Shown piece by piece: positions 28,505 to 39,948 of a stretch of 64,000 bases of DNA. The DNA is taken from NCBI GenBank assembly GCA_030765045.1, contig CM060961.1, forward strand, positions 143,970,538-144,034,537, written 5' to 3'. Below the pieces are notes generated by a model, which saw nothing but the letters and a program-made list of their open reading frames with translations, was not told the DNA's origin and made no database searches. Made by a program: the position numbers and the translations under genes. Origin of the DNA: Tenodera sinensis. Taxonomy: Eukaryota > Arthropoda > Insecta > Mantodea > Mantidae. How positions within the stretch are numbered: the first letter of the stretch is position 1; each line of letters opens with the position of its first letter.

Positions 28505-30514
28505 ATGGAAGACAGTGATAGCGATTTTCTAGGTTTTGAGAGTCCGGAAATTGAGAAAAGTGTAGTTAGGATGGAAGAATATAATCAGAATGTAATTGGT
28601 AGCAGAATATGCCAAGAATTAGAAGATCAGAACGTTAGAGAAACACCTAGAGGTAGTTCAGAAATGTTTAGTACTAATTCAGAAAGGCCAGTGATTATGT
28701 CAGAAATAGAGAATATGTTTCAAAAGATAATGAAAAAGATGAGTACAGAGTTAAGTCAAAAGATAATAGATGAAACTAGTAAAGAATTAAGAACAGTGAA
28801 AATGATGAGTACAGAGTTAAGTCAAAAGATAGATGAAACTAGTATAGAGTTAGGACAGAAACTAGAGAAGGGACAACAGGAATTGGGAATGCAATTGGAA
28901 AATCAGAAGAGAGCTTTAGAAACCTTTAGGGAAGAAGTTAGGGAGGAAATTAATAAAGTTAGTAGTGAAGTAAAAGAAAATAGAGAACAGGTTAAGGGAG
29001 AATTAGAGACAATAAGGCAAGAAGTAAAGAATTCTGAAAAGAAATTAGGTCAACAAGTTAGTGAAAAATTAGAGAAAGAAAGGGAAAGAGTAACATATAA
29101 ATTAGACAAACAAAGGGAAGAGGTAGTACAAAGGTTAGATAAAGACAGGGAAGAAATTAGAGAAGAGCTACAGGGGTGTAAAGTTAGAATGGAAAGATCT
29201 GATGTAGAAAGTGAAAGGCAGGCTAGAAATTTGGAGGATGTTACAGACAAAATAAAAGGAGTAGTGACAGAAATTACTCAGGTAAAAGAGGCCTTAGAAA
29301 ATTTGAAATTAAATGAAAATGCATGTAATCACAACAATCTTAGTAATGAAGTTGCAAGAAACGAGGCAATACCAGGTGTATCAGCTGACATTTCGATGCA
29401 AAATAGGGGTAACAGTAATTCCCATTCTGATCTCGGAAATAGCTCAGGGATAGGTGACAATTCAAATTTACATTGGCCTAAGCATGTCTTAAATGAAATG
29501 ACACCTCCAGTTTTTGAAAATGAAGATTCAGATGATCCTAAAGCCTTTTTAGAAGGGTTACAAGAGTACTTCACGGTGAAACGTATACCGGAGGAGTACA
29601 AGATGGTGATAGTAAGAAAATGCCTAAAGGGTAATGCTGCCAATTGGCTAGGCCTTTCTATGGGTAACAATAATGATTACAGGACCTTTAGAAACATCTT
29701 TTTAACCAGATATTGGGGAGCTAGTAGGCAGGCTAATATTAGAGTTGAATTAAGCAATGGAAAGTTTAATCCTAGATCGGAGGAATCGATGGTCAACTAT
29801 TTTATGAGAATAGCGAGAAAATCGAAGATGTTGGATCCTCCCTTAGATGAAAAAGATCTAATAAATATAGTTACTCCACATTTTCCGGAAACGCTTCAAC
29901 ACTACCTAATCATAGCCCGACCCGATAGCATTGCAGCTATGATCGAATTATTATCAGCCTTAGAAGTCAATAAGCCAAAACACGCATTTGGAAATAAATA
30001 TGAAGGAAACGAAACTGTCAATTCTTTCGGGCAAGGGGCACAGTATTATCAGAATAGAAGTGAGATTAGGGAAATATATAAAGGACCAGTGCCAAGGATG
30101 GAATCATTCCGGTGGGAAAATCAAGGTAGATATAACCAGGAAGGGCATCACCAAAATAGAAATGGTAATCTAAGGGGAAGAAATATAAGGGTGAATTATA
30201 TGAATACAAATAGATTTGATCGAGGTAGACGGGGACGTTATTTTGGACATAGTAGAAATTCAAATGATGGGTATTGGACAAACGGAGATAATGAGTTTAG
30301 ACCGAGGTCACCAAGACAGGGAGAAAGGTATTCTAATGGACGAAATTCCCCCGAAAATGCAGAAATGGTTGAGGCCATTAACACGGTCAAAAACATGGTA
30401 GGAAGTAACCCCGATTTAATGCAGGAAAACAGAAGTAACAATTCGGGAAATAGTACAGGAGCAATACCTAAAAATCAGGGAAACGCCAGACCCGGTCAAA
30501 CGCGCCTTCAGTGA
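28505..30514 (+). CDS. Gag of the LTR retrotransposon, intact
   Basis: About 669 residues from ATG 28505 (MEDSDSDFLGF...). The frame stays open slightly upstream, but that is the first ATG. The N-terminal third is a long charged coiled coil (QKIDETS, EELQGCKVRM and similar). A capsid-like Retrotrans_gag region follows, including DPKAFLEGLQEYFTVKRIPE, CLKGNAANWLG and RYWGASRQANIRVELSNG. The C-terminus is Arg/Gly/Asn-rich (GRRGRYFGHSRNSN) and has no CCHC zinc knuckle. The product would assemble the particle and bind RNA. It ends at TGA 30512-30514, in the loop of a predicted frameshift hairpin. Confidence 0.9.
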   Translation: MEDSDSDFLGFESPEIEKSVVRMEEYNQNVIGSRICQELEDQNVRETPRGSSEMFSTNSERPVIMSEIENMFQKIMKKMSTELSQKIIDETSKELRTVKMMSTELSQKIDETSIELGQKLEKGQQELGMQLENQKRALETFREEVREEINKVSSEVKENREQVKGELETIRQEVKNSEKKLGQQVSEKLEKERERVTYKLDKQREEVVQRLDKDREEIREELQGCKVRMERSDVESERQARNLEDVTDKIKGVVTEITQVKEALENLKLNENACNHNNLSNEVARNEAIPGVSADISMQNRGNSNSHSDLGNSSGIGDNSNLHWPKHVLNEMTPPVFENEDSDDPKAFLEGLQEYFTVKRIPEEYKMVIVRKCLKGNAANWLGLSMGNNNDYRTFRNIFLTRYWGASRQANIRVELSNGKFNPRSEESMVNYFMRIARKSKMLDPPLDEKDLINIVTPHFPETLQHYLIIARPDSIAAMIELLSALEVNKPKHAFGNKYEGNETVNSFGQGAQYYQNRSEIREIYKGPVPRMESFRWENQGRYNQEGHHQNRNGNLRGRNIRVNYMNTNRFDRGRRGRYFGHSRNSNDGYWTNGDNEFRPRSPRQGERYSNGRNSPENAEMVEAINTVKNMVGSNPDLMQENRSNNSGNSTGAIPKNQGNARPGQTRLQ

Positions 30515-31569
30515 GAACTGGGTATCCTAGTAATGATTGTGATAAGTACTCGGAAATAAATAGTCCTGGAAGGCAAATGATGATACAAAAGAAAAGAGAA
30601 TGTAAAAATAGAATTGACGAAAACGAAAAAGTAGGAGATCCACCTAAAATCAAAATTGGAGTAAATGGAAAACAATACAATGCAATTATAGATACGGGAT
30701 CAAATAGCACAGTATGCTCACAAAATTTTTATGATAATTTACAAAGTAGTGGTTTTAAAGTAATGTCTTTACCAGTTAATGGGATATATTGCTCGCTAGC
30801 TGTGGGAAAACGAAAAGAGAGAGTAAAATTTCAAGCAATGATAAATATTGAAATAAATGGGAGAGTACTAGGAATTTTATTTCTGATTGTAGGAAGACTT
30901 GTGACAGATATTATAATAGGTTGTGATTGTCTTTATGCCTGGGAAGCTGTGGTGAATTTTAAAAACATGACTCTAGAAATGAAAGTTGAAGATGAGACCA
31001 TTATAGTGCCTTTTGTGGAAGATAGTAGTTCAGAAACTATTGTACGAGAAAAAGAGGAAGAAGAAATCCAAGGGGATACATTCTTTGTAGAATATGTTAA
31101 AGTAGGAGCTATGGAATTAACTGAAGTAAATGTCAAAGAGTACAGTGTCGATAATAAAGAAAATGTAGAATGGGATAAAAATGATTTCATAGACAATTTG
31201 AGATTTTCTGATGCAACTAGGTACTATGATAGGGAGAGTAGTGAAGACTTAGAAGAATTGTTGAGGAAAAAAGTAACTCAGGCTGATCAACTAAATGAAC
31301 AACAGAGGGATAAACTGTTAGAAATATTAATCCGAAATAAAGAAGTATTCTCTGAGAAACCTGGTAAATGTAATATTTATACTCATTCGTTTGAGATGAT
31401 ACCCATCAAACCTTTTACACATAAAGCGAGAGCTATCCCTAGTACAATAAGAGAAGAGGTAGATGCAGTTATAAAGTCAATGTTAGAAGATGAGGTTATT
31501 GAGATTTCGAATTCAGAATTTGTGAATCCCCTATGTATTGTAAATAAGGCCAATGAAAGATTAGGGTGA
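30439..31569 (+). CDS. Protease and start of reverse transcriptase, -1 frame, pol truncated
   Basis: The frame is open from 30439, overlaps gag by about 75 nt and is -1 relative to it. The retroviral-type aspartyl protease has AIIDTGSNSTVCS as its active site and LVTDIIIGCDCLYAWEAV as its C-terminal ILG-like motif. Next comes a linker, then the N-terminal end of RT: FSEKPGKCNIYTHSF, MLEDEVIEISNSEF and NPLCIVNKANERLG, ending at TGA 31567-31569. One frame shift later the text reads TLDVRKLN and then jumps straight to integrase. The RT palm (YxDD), RNase H and the first half of integrase are deleted. Confidence 0.88.
30478..30523 (+). promoter_or_regulatory. Programmed -1 frameshift site, GGGAAAC plus hairpin
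   Basis: GGGAAAC at 30478-30484 is in register G GGA AAC with the gag codons, the X XXY YYZ layout. Five nt later ACCCGGT (30490-30496) can pair with ACTGGGT (30517-30523), 7 bp with one G-U. A -1 slip enters the protease frame. The gag stop lies in the loop. Confidence 0.75.
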
Positions 31570-31593
31570 CATTAGACGTGAGAAAACTAAATT

Positions 31594-32160
31594 ATCTTAC
31601 TTTCCATCAGGGAATCCAACAGAACGTGTCCTCCGAGATATAGGAATTTATTTACATGTACTTACACATCATAATCACAAGGATTGGGTGAAATATTGTC
31701 CAGTGATAGAAAAGATTATCAATCACACCATTAATGTAACTACTGGGTTTGCACCAATAAAATTAATGTTAGGAATTGAACCAGAACCAATATTGATCGG
31801 GGTACCAAAAACACTGAAAATTAATGACATTCAGTTAAGTGAAGAAGAAAGAGCGAAAATTGCTTTTGAACGAATCAAGAAAAAGGCAGAGAAGCGAAAA
31901 TTAAAGAAAAAGAGTAGAAAACATAAATGGGAACCTAAGATGGCGATTGGGTACTAGTTAAAGACCATAAGTTATCAAGTGCCTTGCGAGGTAGGAACAA
32001 AAGGATGGAATTGTTATATAAAGGTCCTGCAGAAATTATATCCAAATTTGGTTATCATACCTATGAGTTAAAAGATGTTAAAAATGAAAAATGTCTGGGA
32101 AGGTGGCATAAACAACTCCTTCGACCATGCAAGAAACCGTGTGGTACCTTGGAACCTTGA
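31594..32160 (+). pseudogene. Integrase C-terminal remnant
   Basis: Directly after the RT stub the sequence reads YFPSGNPTERVLRDIGIYLH, then THHNHKDWVKYCPVIEKIIN and TTGFAPIKLMLG, the end of the integrase core. A basic tail follows (IKKKAEKRKLKKKSRKHKW) and a chromodomain-less C-terminus (LGRWHKQLLRPC). The DD of the catalytic DDE lies in the deleted part; the GNPTERV segment near the Glu is kept. Frameshifts near 31945 break it further. Confidence 0.82.
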
Positions 32161-32164
32161 TTTC

Positions 32165-32939
32165 ATGTAAAAAAAAAAAAAATTCGAAGTGTCATTTGTA
32201 TATTGGCGCCCAATCAGCTTTGAGATAAAATTTAAATGTTAGCTTACTTGAAAAACCATATATTGGTCAGGTACTTACATATTCATGAAAAATGCAGAAT
32301 GTGAATTGCTATATACTACAAAGAGCTTAAGAATACATTGTATAGAGCTCACAATAACCGCTTCAGAAAGATTGTTAAAATGTTAATCTCCGCATAGAGA
32401 GAAAACAGAGTATTTACTTTGTAAAACATTTGTTAAAATATTTAGATGTATAGATAGTTATCACAGCAAGACAAAGAAAGAACTTGTCTGAAGAGTGTAA
32501 TGGATTTATATAAATATATGTACATTTTAGTGCTTACAGGATCTAGTAAAGATATGTGTTACAATAACAAAAGTGAAAATTCACAGTGCAAGTGATAGTG
32601 AGAGCGAAGTGAGCAAACATGAACTAAAAGAAGGAAGTATAAAGAAAGACTCTTGAAATTTAACCTTTATATAAAAGCTTCACAGAAGAAACCATAACAT
32701 ATTGTAATTAGTATTTAAGGATTAATGTTTAGTCAAGTGTACAATTGTTTGTCATGTTAAAAAGATTAATGAGAAAATGTGTTAATAACCAATTTCAAAA
32801 ACAGTGTAATTGAAAATTGTATATAATGGGAGTGTTGCCGATTATTCAAAATACAGGAGTAATTTTTAATTTTTTCTTTCGGGCAAGACATTTACATTAT
32901 TTTATTATGAAATAATAAAATAACATAAATGGGGGCATT
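32165..32939 (+). other. Noncoding segment between pol remnant and 3' LTR
   Basis: About 770 bp without a coding frame; there is no env-like gene. It ends with the polypurine tract at the LTR. Confidence 0.7.
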
Positions 32940-33720
32940 TGATACTGAAATTTAGATTTCCAATCGAATGGGCTTGATAAAGACACGTTTTAATTTAATT
33001 GCCGGATGTGAGATTTGCGATAAGTGTTAAGTAATAACATAAATAGATGATAGAGCAGGAAGTGTTGTAAGGTGAGCAAGATATGAGTAAATAATAGTCG
33101 TTAAATTTGTAGGATAAACGCATTATTGGTTTGAAATTAACGAGTCATGACGTCATACTACATAGTTTAAATACACGTTCGAAAGTCAGGTCTGCTAACC
33201 TTAAAAGTCGCGCGATATATTTAATAAAATATAAAGTAAACATCGTTTAATCCTAAAAAGGTAATTATATATTCGAAATTCATAAAAGAACATGTTATAA
33301 TAGAAAGGGACATTTCTAAATTGCGGGAAAAGGAAATAGCATTTTGGATACGAGGCTTTCTTGGATGACGTCATGACATTCAAAATTGGAGAGAGAACGG
33401 TTTCTTAGCGTGGGTAAGAGAGAAAGCGTCTGGTCACTACCCAGACCAGTACTGCACGTTGTGGAGTGCAGACGTGAGTGCGATTCTTCTGCGTGTAGCA
33501 GATCGGCATAGCTCCCGCATGTATCTAAGATGCAATAAATAGTATGCAAAGGTTTCTTGGGTTGTCTATCACACACCTACGCAGACCCGAGATAAAATAA
33601 AGAGATCTCAAGCTGAGCTAGCGGGAAAGAACCAAATCAATGGGCGACAACGAGAACCGAACAACGACTTCAGCTTCAAATGGCGATCCAACCACGAGGA
33701 CACAACGACTTTCCGCCTCA
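32940..33720 (+). repeat. 3' LTR of the Ty3/Gypsy-like element
   Basis: 781 bp, matching the 5' LTR except for the two C/T differences noticed. It is preceded by a purine-rich tract (AAATGGGGGCAT at about 32926-32938), the likely polypurine tract. It is followed by cttc (TSD) and the second half of the interrupted mariner. Confidence 0.92.
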
Positions 33721-33869
33721 CTTCCAAGCCTTAGATTGTAACCATGCAAGTCTGGGCATGCTCCAACAATGTATAGCATCAGCACTGCTGTGTATGTACA
33801 TCCAGGTATTGCCAGGTCAAAAGCTATGACAGAGCTCAAGAGAGAGCATTTCTGTGCTATGATTTTCTA

Positions 33870-34830
33870 AGACTTTTAAGTCAGTTTAGGGAGACAGAAT
33901 GTTTTAAAAGACTGTATTGTTCATTTGGGGATCTTTGTCACTTGCAATCCACCATTATTGATGGTTTGCAGAGTTTAGAACAGGAATGGATTCTGTTGAA
34001 GATGAAGAGCATACAAGATGGCCAGCTTGAGCAACAACAGATGAAAATGTGGTGAAAGAAGAATGCATGTGGTGGAAAGATGATTGTTGCACACATTATC
34101 AGGTTCAACAATTAGATTGGCAGCAGTGAGGGTAATCCTTAAAGAAAAACTTAAATCAGAAAGCTCTGTAGTTGTTGGATCCCTTACCTCCCCACAAATG
34201 AGCAGAAACAGGCACACTGCAAAATGCCAGGAAACAATAGAAACATTTGATGGGGAAGATCTTAAAACATATTTAACATTGTAACCAATGATGAAAGCTG
34301 GGTATACCAATATGATCTGCAAACCAAACGACAGCTATCATCTGGGTCTTCCCAGGAGAGGATCCCCAACTAAAGTAAGACAAGCAAGAAGCGTTGGCAA
34401 GAAGATGATCTCTGTTCGTAGCTAGTGGCATATTGTGACAATTATGCTTGAGGGAAAAAGACTCACTGCCAGATAGTACACCACAAAATGTCTGCCACAA
34501 GTCTTCAATGAAATGAGAACAATGTATCCTAAGACTGGTCTGTGTAGAATTTTGCGTACTATGATAAGGCCTCTGTCTACGCTGTATGAGAAACAACTCA
34601 ATTTCTGCAGAAGTTTGGAGTCAAATATTTCTTTCATCCTACCTATTATATGGTCCAGATCTAGTCTCATGTGAATATTTTCATTCCTCACAATAAAAGA
34701 AAGCATTCGGTTCAACAATTTAAACTGCCTGAAACTGCAGTAGTTGCTTATGAAGAATGTCTTTGTACTCTCTCCAAAGATGGTGTTCAGTCTTTGAAAA
34801 ATGGTTTAAAGGAATGAGAGGTTGTATAGA
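33870..34830 (+). pseudogene. Transposase pseudogene of the split mariner
   Basis: Decayed frames read SLEQEWILLKMKSIQDG, CWIPYLPTNEQKQAHCK and IVTNDESWVYQYDLQTKRQL (first catalytic Asp kept, near 34270-34330), then SHVNIFIPHNKRKHSVQQF. These match mariner order, with numerous stops and frameshifts. The DDD triad cannot be complete. Confidence 0.75.
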
Positions 34831-34924
34831 AGGCAATTAAGAATAGTTTAAAAAATCCAAAGATCATCTAAATTTTTATAATTTTATTGCATTAATTCTC
34901 AAAACCTTCAGAGTGACCTTTTTA

Positions 34925-36394
34925 CCTTTTTCCAAAGCAGTGCATCTTAATTAAAAAACAAAAGAAAGGGCGACAATCTAGTGAAAATCAGACCACATGA
35001 GTGTTCAGTAATGCATATAACTTACCTTGTGCACAAAAGACAAGAGTACTACCTTGCATCTGCTATCTCTCCTATATATATATGTGCAGTGATTGTCTAT
35101 CTAGAGATGTTGACAATTTCAGGCAGTTATATCTCTCCCAGAAAACAGCTGTATACACACAAAACAAAGTAGTTGCAAGTGAAGGTGCTGAAACATCTGT
35201 TATCTATGATTGCACAGACATTAAAAATGATAAAAATAATGTTTTGTTAATAGTAAAGAAGCACTGTTGTTTTTACCTCCGCCCCCCCCCCCCCCCCCCA
35301 AAAAAAAGAAACATTTGAAACAATAACGCTTATTGATGTTTAAATGTTTGCGTTCATTAAATTCTTTTATGCGTACATTCCTAATATACCTGCATATCCA
35401 CGGACATTGTATGTCTGTAGCTTTTATTTTGCAAAATGTTCATCCATCTCTACTACATTCCATTCCATTCTACATCCATTTAACATTACCTTTATGCATA
35501 GTACAATAAGAAGTGTTTTTAATTATGAGATGTAGAAATATTTCAATTTTAGGATTTAGAGAATTAAACTGGATGTGTGTTTGAAAGTTACATTTCATCC
35601 CTGGCTATGTGGTATGGCTAATATGTATTATAACTCAAAATATGAAATATGGGTCCTATTAGTGTAATTTGTTCACATTTTAGCTTTTCTTATAGCTACA
35701 TGTACAGGAACAGAACATGTAATTATATAAAATCTGGTGAGCAATTGTTCCAAAGTTATTAAGGCTCCAGATATGGCCTAAGATGTTAAACACAGTACAT
35801 AAATAGAATAGTGAAAAAAAAAAAGAAATGAATTATATACATATAATACAAACAAAAGAGCACTAGATGTATACAGTGAATACCTAAACACTAATCAATA
35901 ATGATAATTACTTATATTTATTACATTACTTTTTAGACTATGATATTAAAAAAAATCTCTTGCACACCTGTGAAAGGATTGCTCAATCAAAAATTCTTTT
36001 TACATCTTTCCTGAACCAGGTTTGATTTAAATTGCTTCCTTTATTTGTAATTGAACAATAGCTATGTATGCATTAATTGATGTTGTTAGCAGCCTGTAAA
36101 TGTATTTTGTAACCATTTCTAGTGGTATGCTCATGTACAGTGTTGTTTATATGCAATAAATGAATGTTCGTTAAAAAACATCCACTTTGTTATTTTCTTC
36201 TGCATTATGAACAGTATTTTTTTTATTATTAGATCTCAATTAATTACACCTTAAGCAATCATAGATTATACAGAACGTGAATTTAATAAGAGCAAGGGTA
36301 TATGATTATTTAATGAGGCCTTCGTAGCTTTCCCTTATTTCCCTATCTTTACCCCTCTTCAATGACAGCAGTATTTGTGCTACTGCTGGCCATA
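34925..36394. other. Intergenic AT-rich stretch with a poly-C/poly-A tract
   Basis: Poly-C at 35284-35299 is followed by poly-A. No coding frame or repeat termini could be supported. Confidence 0.4.
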
Positions 36395-36402
36395 GTTATA
36401 AC

Positions 36403-37483
36403 TAGGGCCCGGATTCTTAGTTTTTCAGCTATTTTGTTCCTTGATAGTTAACTGCAGTGGTTTAATTTAATTATCTGTTTCATGATCATCGAAGACAAAT
36501 GCTTGAATCTTATAAAACCTAAAAGTGGCTAAATGAGACTTTAAAACCTAAAAGAGGCTAAATCTCCTATTTATTTTAAAATTGAAAAAACAACCTTATT
36601 TTAAAATGAGAAAAGAGAATGTTTATGAAATTATGAATGGACTTTGATTGTTACATCTTTGCCACGTCTTTTCACTAAGAGGAGTAATGACAGCAATGCA
36701 AGAGGCAACTGGCTTGTATTTAGCTGTGTGGGACCAAGCTCTGTATTCTTGCAAGCAAGAAATGCGGGGACTGTTGTCCAGGGGAAAGGGGTCATTAGGA
36801 GAACATACCATAAACTCAAGTTTAGAAACAGTAACCATATGTTCAGTCAGCTATTGTGTATTGTTAATGCATACAATTGCTACATTGTTAGAAGTAAATT
36901 TTCCTTAGATTAGGCAGGTAATTTAAGGAGCCAGTGTCATGCCTAAAGTCAGCTCATCTCAAAGGTGGTTGATTCGTCAGTGGATAGGTAACGATCCGAA
37001 CTTCACCACAGATGGCAAAGTAATATTTTGCTAAATCTGCCAAAAGCGAAAGAAACCATGCCCACAGACACAAAAACTTGAACAAATATTAACATCTTCT
37101 ATACTGCACAGATAAAATTGCATTAAGCAGCTAAGTGCTGTGCAGATAAACATACCATACAGCAGAACCTGTACGACCTATTCTCGAATGCTGGAATGCA
37201 GGTAAGGATTAAACACCTGTTATAATGCACATAGCGTATAAACTATAATTTTATTTATGTATTTTCTAGGTACCCTCTCGCCAAAAATAGCACCTTGAGC
37301 AGCACAAAGGATCTATAGGACATATTAGCAACATTGCTATAAAAAAGAGGACAATTAATAATAAAATTAATAAACAATAATAACACAAAAACTATTTCAG
37401 GAGGTTAAAGAACTAAAAAAAGCTTTTTTAAGATACAAAAATAACTAAAAGTTAATTTTAAGAACCTAAAAATCCGGGCCCTA
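36403..37483 (+). mobile_element. Non-autonomous hAT element, 8-bp TSD
   Basis: The TIR TAGGGCCCGGATTCTTAG (36403) pairs with CTAAAAATCCGGGCCCTA (ending 37483) with one mismatch. The TSD gttataac is at 36395-36402 and 37484-37491. Near 36940-37080 a broken frame reads MPKVSSSQRWLIRQWIG then NFTTDGKVIFC*ICQKRKK. This resembles a BED-type zinc finger at the N-terminus of hAT transposases, with a stop inside. The catalytic part is missing. At 1081 bp this is a deletion derivative. Confidence 0.87.
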
Positions 37484-37784
37484 GTTATAACCAATGACAT
37501 GAAAGGAAAGTATTGATTATCTCTGAGTTTACTAAATTGTTACTCTGTTGCTTGATTCACACCACATTGCATACATCTGAAACTACATGTGGCCAGATTA
37601 TTGGTCTATGGCAAGCTGGTAACACAGTTTGATGAACTACAGAAACTGTGAACTTGCCAGTTTCTGTAATTAAATTTTAATGCCACTCAAGAAAGGCAGT
37701 TTGTTGCATAGGTATTGGAAGAAAACCTTTCATTCAAAAGCAGATGCTGTATTATAATATAACACAATAGATAAACATGTTTCA

Positions 37785-38110
37785 AGTTTGAGAGGTAGAA
37801 CTGGAACTTAAAAATACAATGCCACAACTGGGATTTGAACCACAGACCTTCCACTTACCGGGCAGACGCTCTAACCACTGAGCTATTATGACAAACTGCC
37901 AGAATGGCATTAAATTCTCAAACCATTCTGGCAGTTTGTCACAATAGCTCAGTGGTTAGAGCGTCCGCCCGGTAAGTGGAAGGTCTGTGGTTCAAATCCC
38001 AGTTGTGGCATTGAACTTTTAAGTTCCAGTTCTACCTCTCAAACTTTGCCCACACACGGCTTGTGTGTTTAAAAAAAAAACACCAACAGTAAGTTTGTTG
38101 GCATAAATAA
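37785..38110. mobile_element. Two SINE copies forming a hairpin (22.3-kb family)
   Basis: The left, minus-strand copy (37785-37905) and right, plus-strand copy (37922-38045, then a tail to 38110) are near-perfect complements separated by about 16 bp. Both have the tRNA-like core CTCAGTGGTTAGAGCG and GGTTCAAATCCCAG. Both lack the 150-bp upstream part and are fused at the same internal point (CCATTCTGGCAGTTTG). A tail GTTGGCATAAATAAATAATA is on the right copy only. Confidence 0.88.
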
Positions 38111-38114
38111 ATAA

Positions 38115-39060
38115 TAATGTTTCAAGTTATTTAAATAAAATTCTAATTCAATTATAAATATAGGGAGAATTTGTAGAAGGATTAAACTTTTATATTTTTT
38201 GATACAATATTGCATTATGTTTACTGTAAGGCTTTACACATTTTTGTGATTTTAAGGACAAAGCTAAAACTTTTCTTATAGCACATAGTTATTGAACTCA
38301 ATAATTGCTGCTTATTTCAAGCAAGATTTGCAACCTTTTCCATAATAAGCATTAAAAATTTGGAGATAAATCTAAAGAAAATTAAAACATGGCTTTTCTA
38401 TGTCAGGTGTATCTATCCTTCCCCTTCCCCCACCTTTCTCTGTCCTCATTACCGTGCCATGCCTCTTGCCTCTTGTTGCAGGGTTGTCATTTGTCAGTAC
38501 TTATTCCTCGTCCCTTGCAAGTCCCTATAAGGTATTAAGAAACTGACAGATCTTCCCAAACATTGTATTTTACAAAATTCTTGTATGTACATGGAAGAAG
38601 TATGCTTGTTTTAGTGTTTGTGTGTTTTAGTGTTTGTTTTTAAAACAGGTGTTACATAGTAGGCCCTATTAATTCTTGTTTGCAATATTCTTAAAATGAC
38701 TGTTCCAGTTCATGAATTTATTGATTGTGATCCTGCAAAAGTTTGCTCCTGAGAGACATTGTATTATTGCACTACTGTAAACTATCCTATTGCTCCCACT
38801 AGTTTATTATTTCCATTGGCATGTATAATGCTGAAAGACCTTTTCTTTTTAATTTAACACAAGTTAATTTATGGATTATCATTTTATCATGCTGAATATT
38901 ACTCTTGAGAATATTACTCTTGAGAATAAAGTTGGTATAACTGACATACAATATCATCTCAGCCAGCAGTACATTGAGAGGCAGATCATTGATGTTTACT
39001 ATAAAATGTAAAGGTCCAAAATTACAGTCCTGGAAAACTCTACATTTAAAATTGTATCAG
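38115..39060. other. Intergenic, short 17-bp tandem duplication only
   Basis: GAATATTACTCTTGA occurs twice at about 38894-38926. Nothing else is recognisable. Confidence 0.4.
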
Positions 39061-39089
39061 AATTTCTATGGCTATTATACGACAGGAAG

Positions 39090-39815
39090 AAACACAAGTA
39101 GAGAAAACTGGGTCAATGTAAGATATTGCATTTCTAAGTCAACCATATAGAAAATTGTATGAGTTCTTGGTAGAAGAGGCAGCAGAGAAAGAAATGTGAT
39201 TGTGTTCTGTAAAAGAAATGTGAGTACAGATAATTGTGTGAATGTAATGCATTGCATATTAATTTCAAACATATGGAAAATTATATGAATTGTTTCTAAA
39301 AGACTCTAGAAGAGGGAGTAGAGAAGGAAATGTGTTTCATAAAAGAAACGTGAGTAAAGATAACTATGTGAATGTAATGCATTGCATTGCAATTTTAAAC
39401 ACGTGGAAAATTGTATCAATTACTTGTAGAAGACGGAGTAGAGAAAGAAGTATGACTGTGTTTTACAGAAGAAAAGTGTGTAGAAAAAATAATGAGAATG
39501 TAATGTGTTGTACCTAGATTTCAATGATAGAAACTTGTATGAATTGTATGCTGATGGGTGAATAGAGAAACAAATGCAATAGCATTTTGTGAAAGTGAGT
39601 AGACAAAATGGTGAAAGTATAATGTGTTGCATTCCTATTTCAATCATAGAAAATTGTAGGAATTCTATGTTGAGGGGTGAATAGAGAAAGAAATGAGATC
39701 ATGTTTCTTAAATGAAAAGTGAGTAGAGATAACAATGTGAATGTAACACTTGACATTTGAAGTTCAGTCATAAAATAATTTCTTGAAGGGTGAGTAGGGA
39801 AGGATATGTGAATGT
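39090..39815 (+). repeat. Diverged tandem repeat, period about 118-130 bp, six units
   Basis: The landmark GTGAATGTAATGCATTGCAT, or variants, recurs near 39113, 39238, 39368, 39493, 39611 and 39737. Around it GAAAATTGTATGAATT, GGAGTAGAGAAAGAAATG and AAAAGAAANGTGAGTA recur in the same order. The units differ by substitutions and small indels, so the array is old. There is no coding potential. Confidence 0.85.
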
Positions 39816-39858
39816 CATATTGTATAGTAAAATGGATAACATACAAACCTTTTGCATG

Positions 39859-39860
39859 GG

Positions 39861-39910
<50 letters not shown>

Positions 39911-39948
39911 GTGTGTGTGTGTGTGTGTGTGTGCGTGCGTGTGTGTGT
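39859..39948. repeat. Poly(A) of about 49 followed by (GT)n
   Basis: A long A homopolymer at 39860-39908 runs into GTGTGT with GCGTGC interruptions to 39948. It could be a retroposon tail, but no element body is evident on either side. Confidence 0.9.

Larger units (their letters stand above)
27439..34922 (+). mobile_element. Mariner transposon split by an LTR retrotransposon
   Basis: The left end TGAGGGTCACTCTGAAAATT (27439) and the complement of the right end, AAAAGGTCACTCTGAAGGTT (34922), form a TIR, with TA at 27437-27438 and 34923-34924. Removing the LTR element (27495-33720) and its 4-bp TSD leaves about 1.25 kb, the expected mariner size. The mariner is therefore older than the retrotransposon. 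Confidence 0.87.

Noticed and set aside
29050..29670. Minus-strand frames opposite gag
   Set aside because: Shadows of the gag coding frame.
31567..31620. RT stop and shift as a second programmed recoding site
   Set aside because: It is directly at the deletion junction between RT and integrase; mutation is the simpler explanation.
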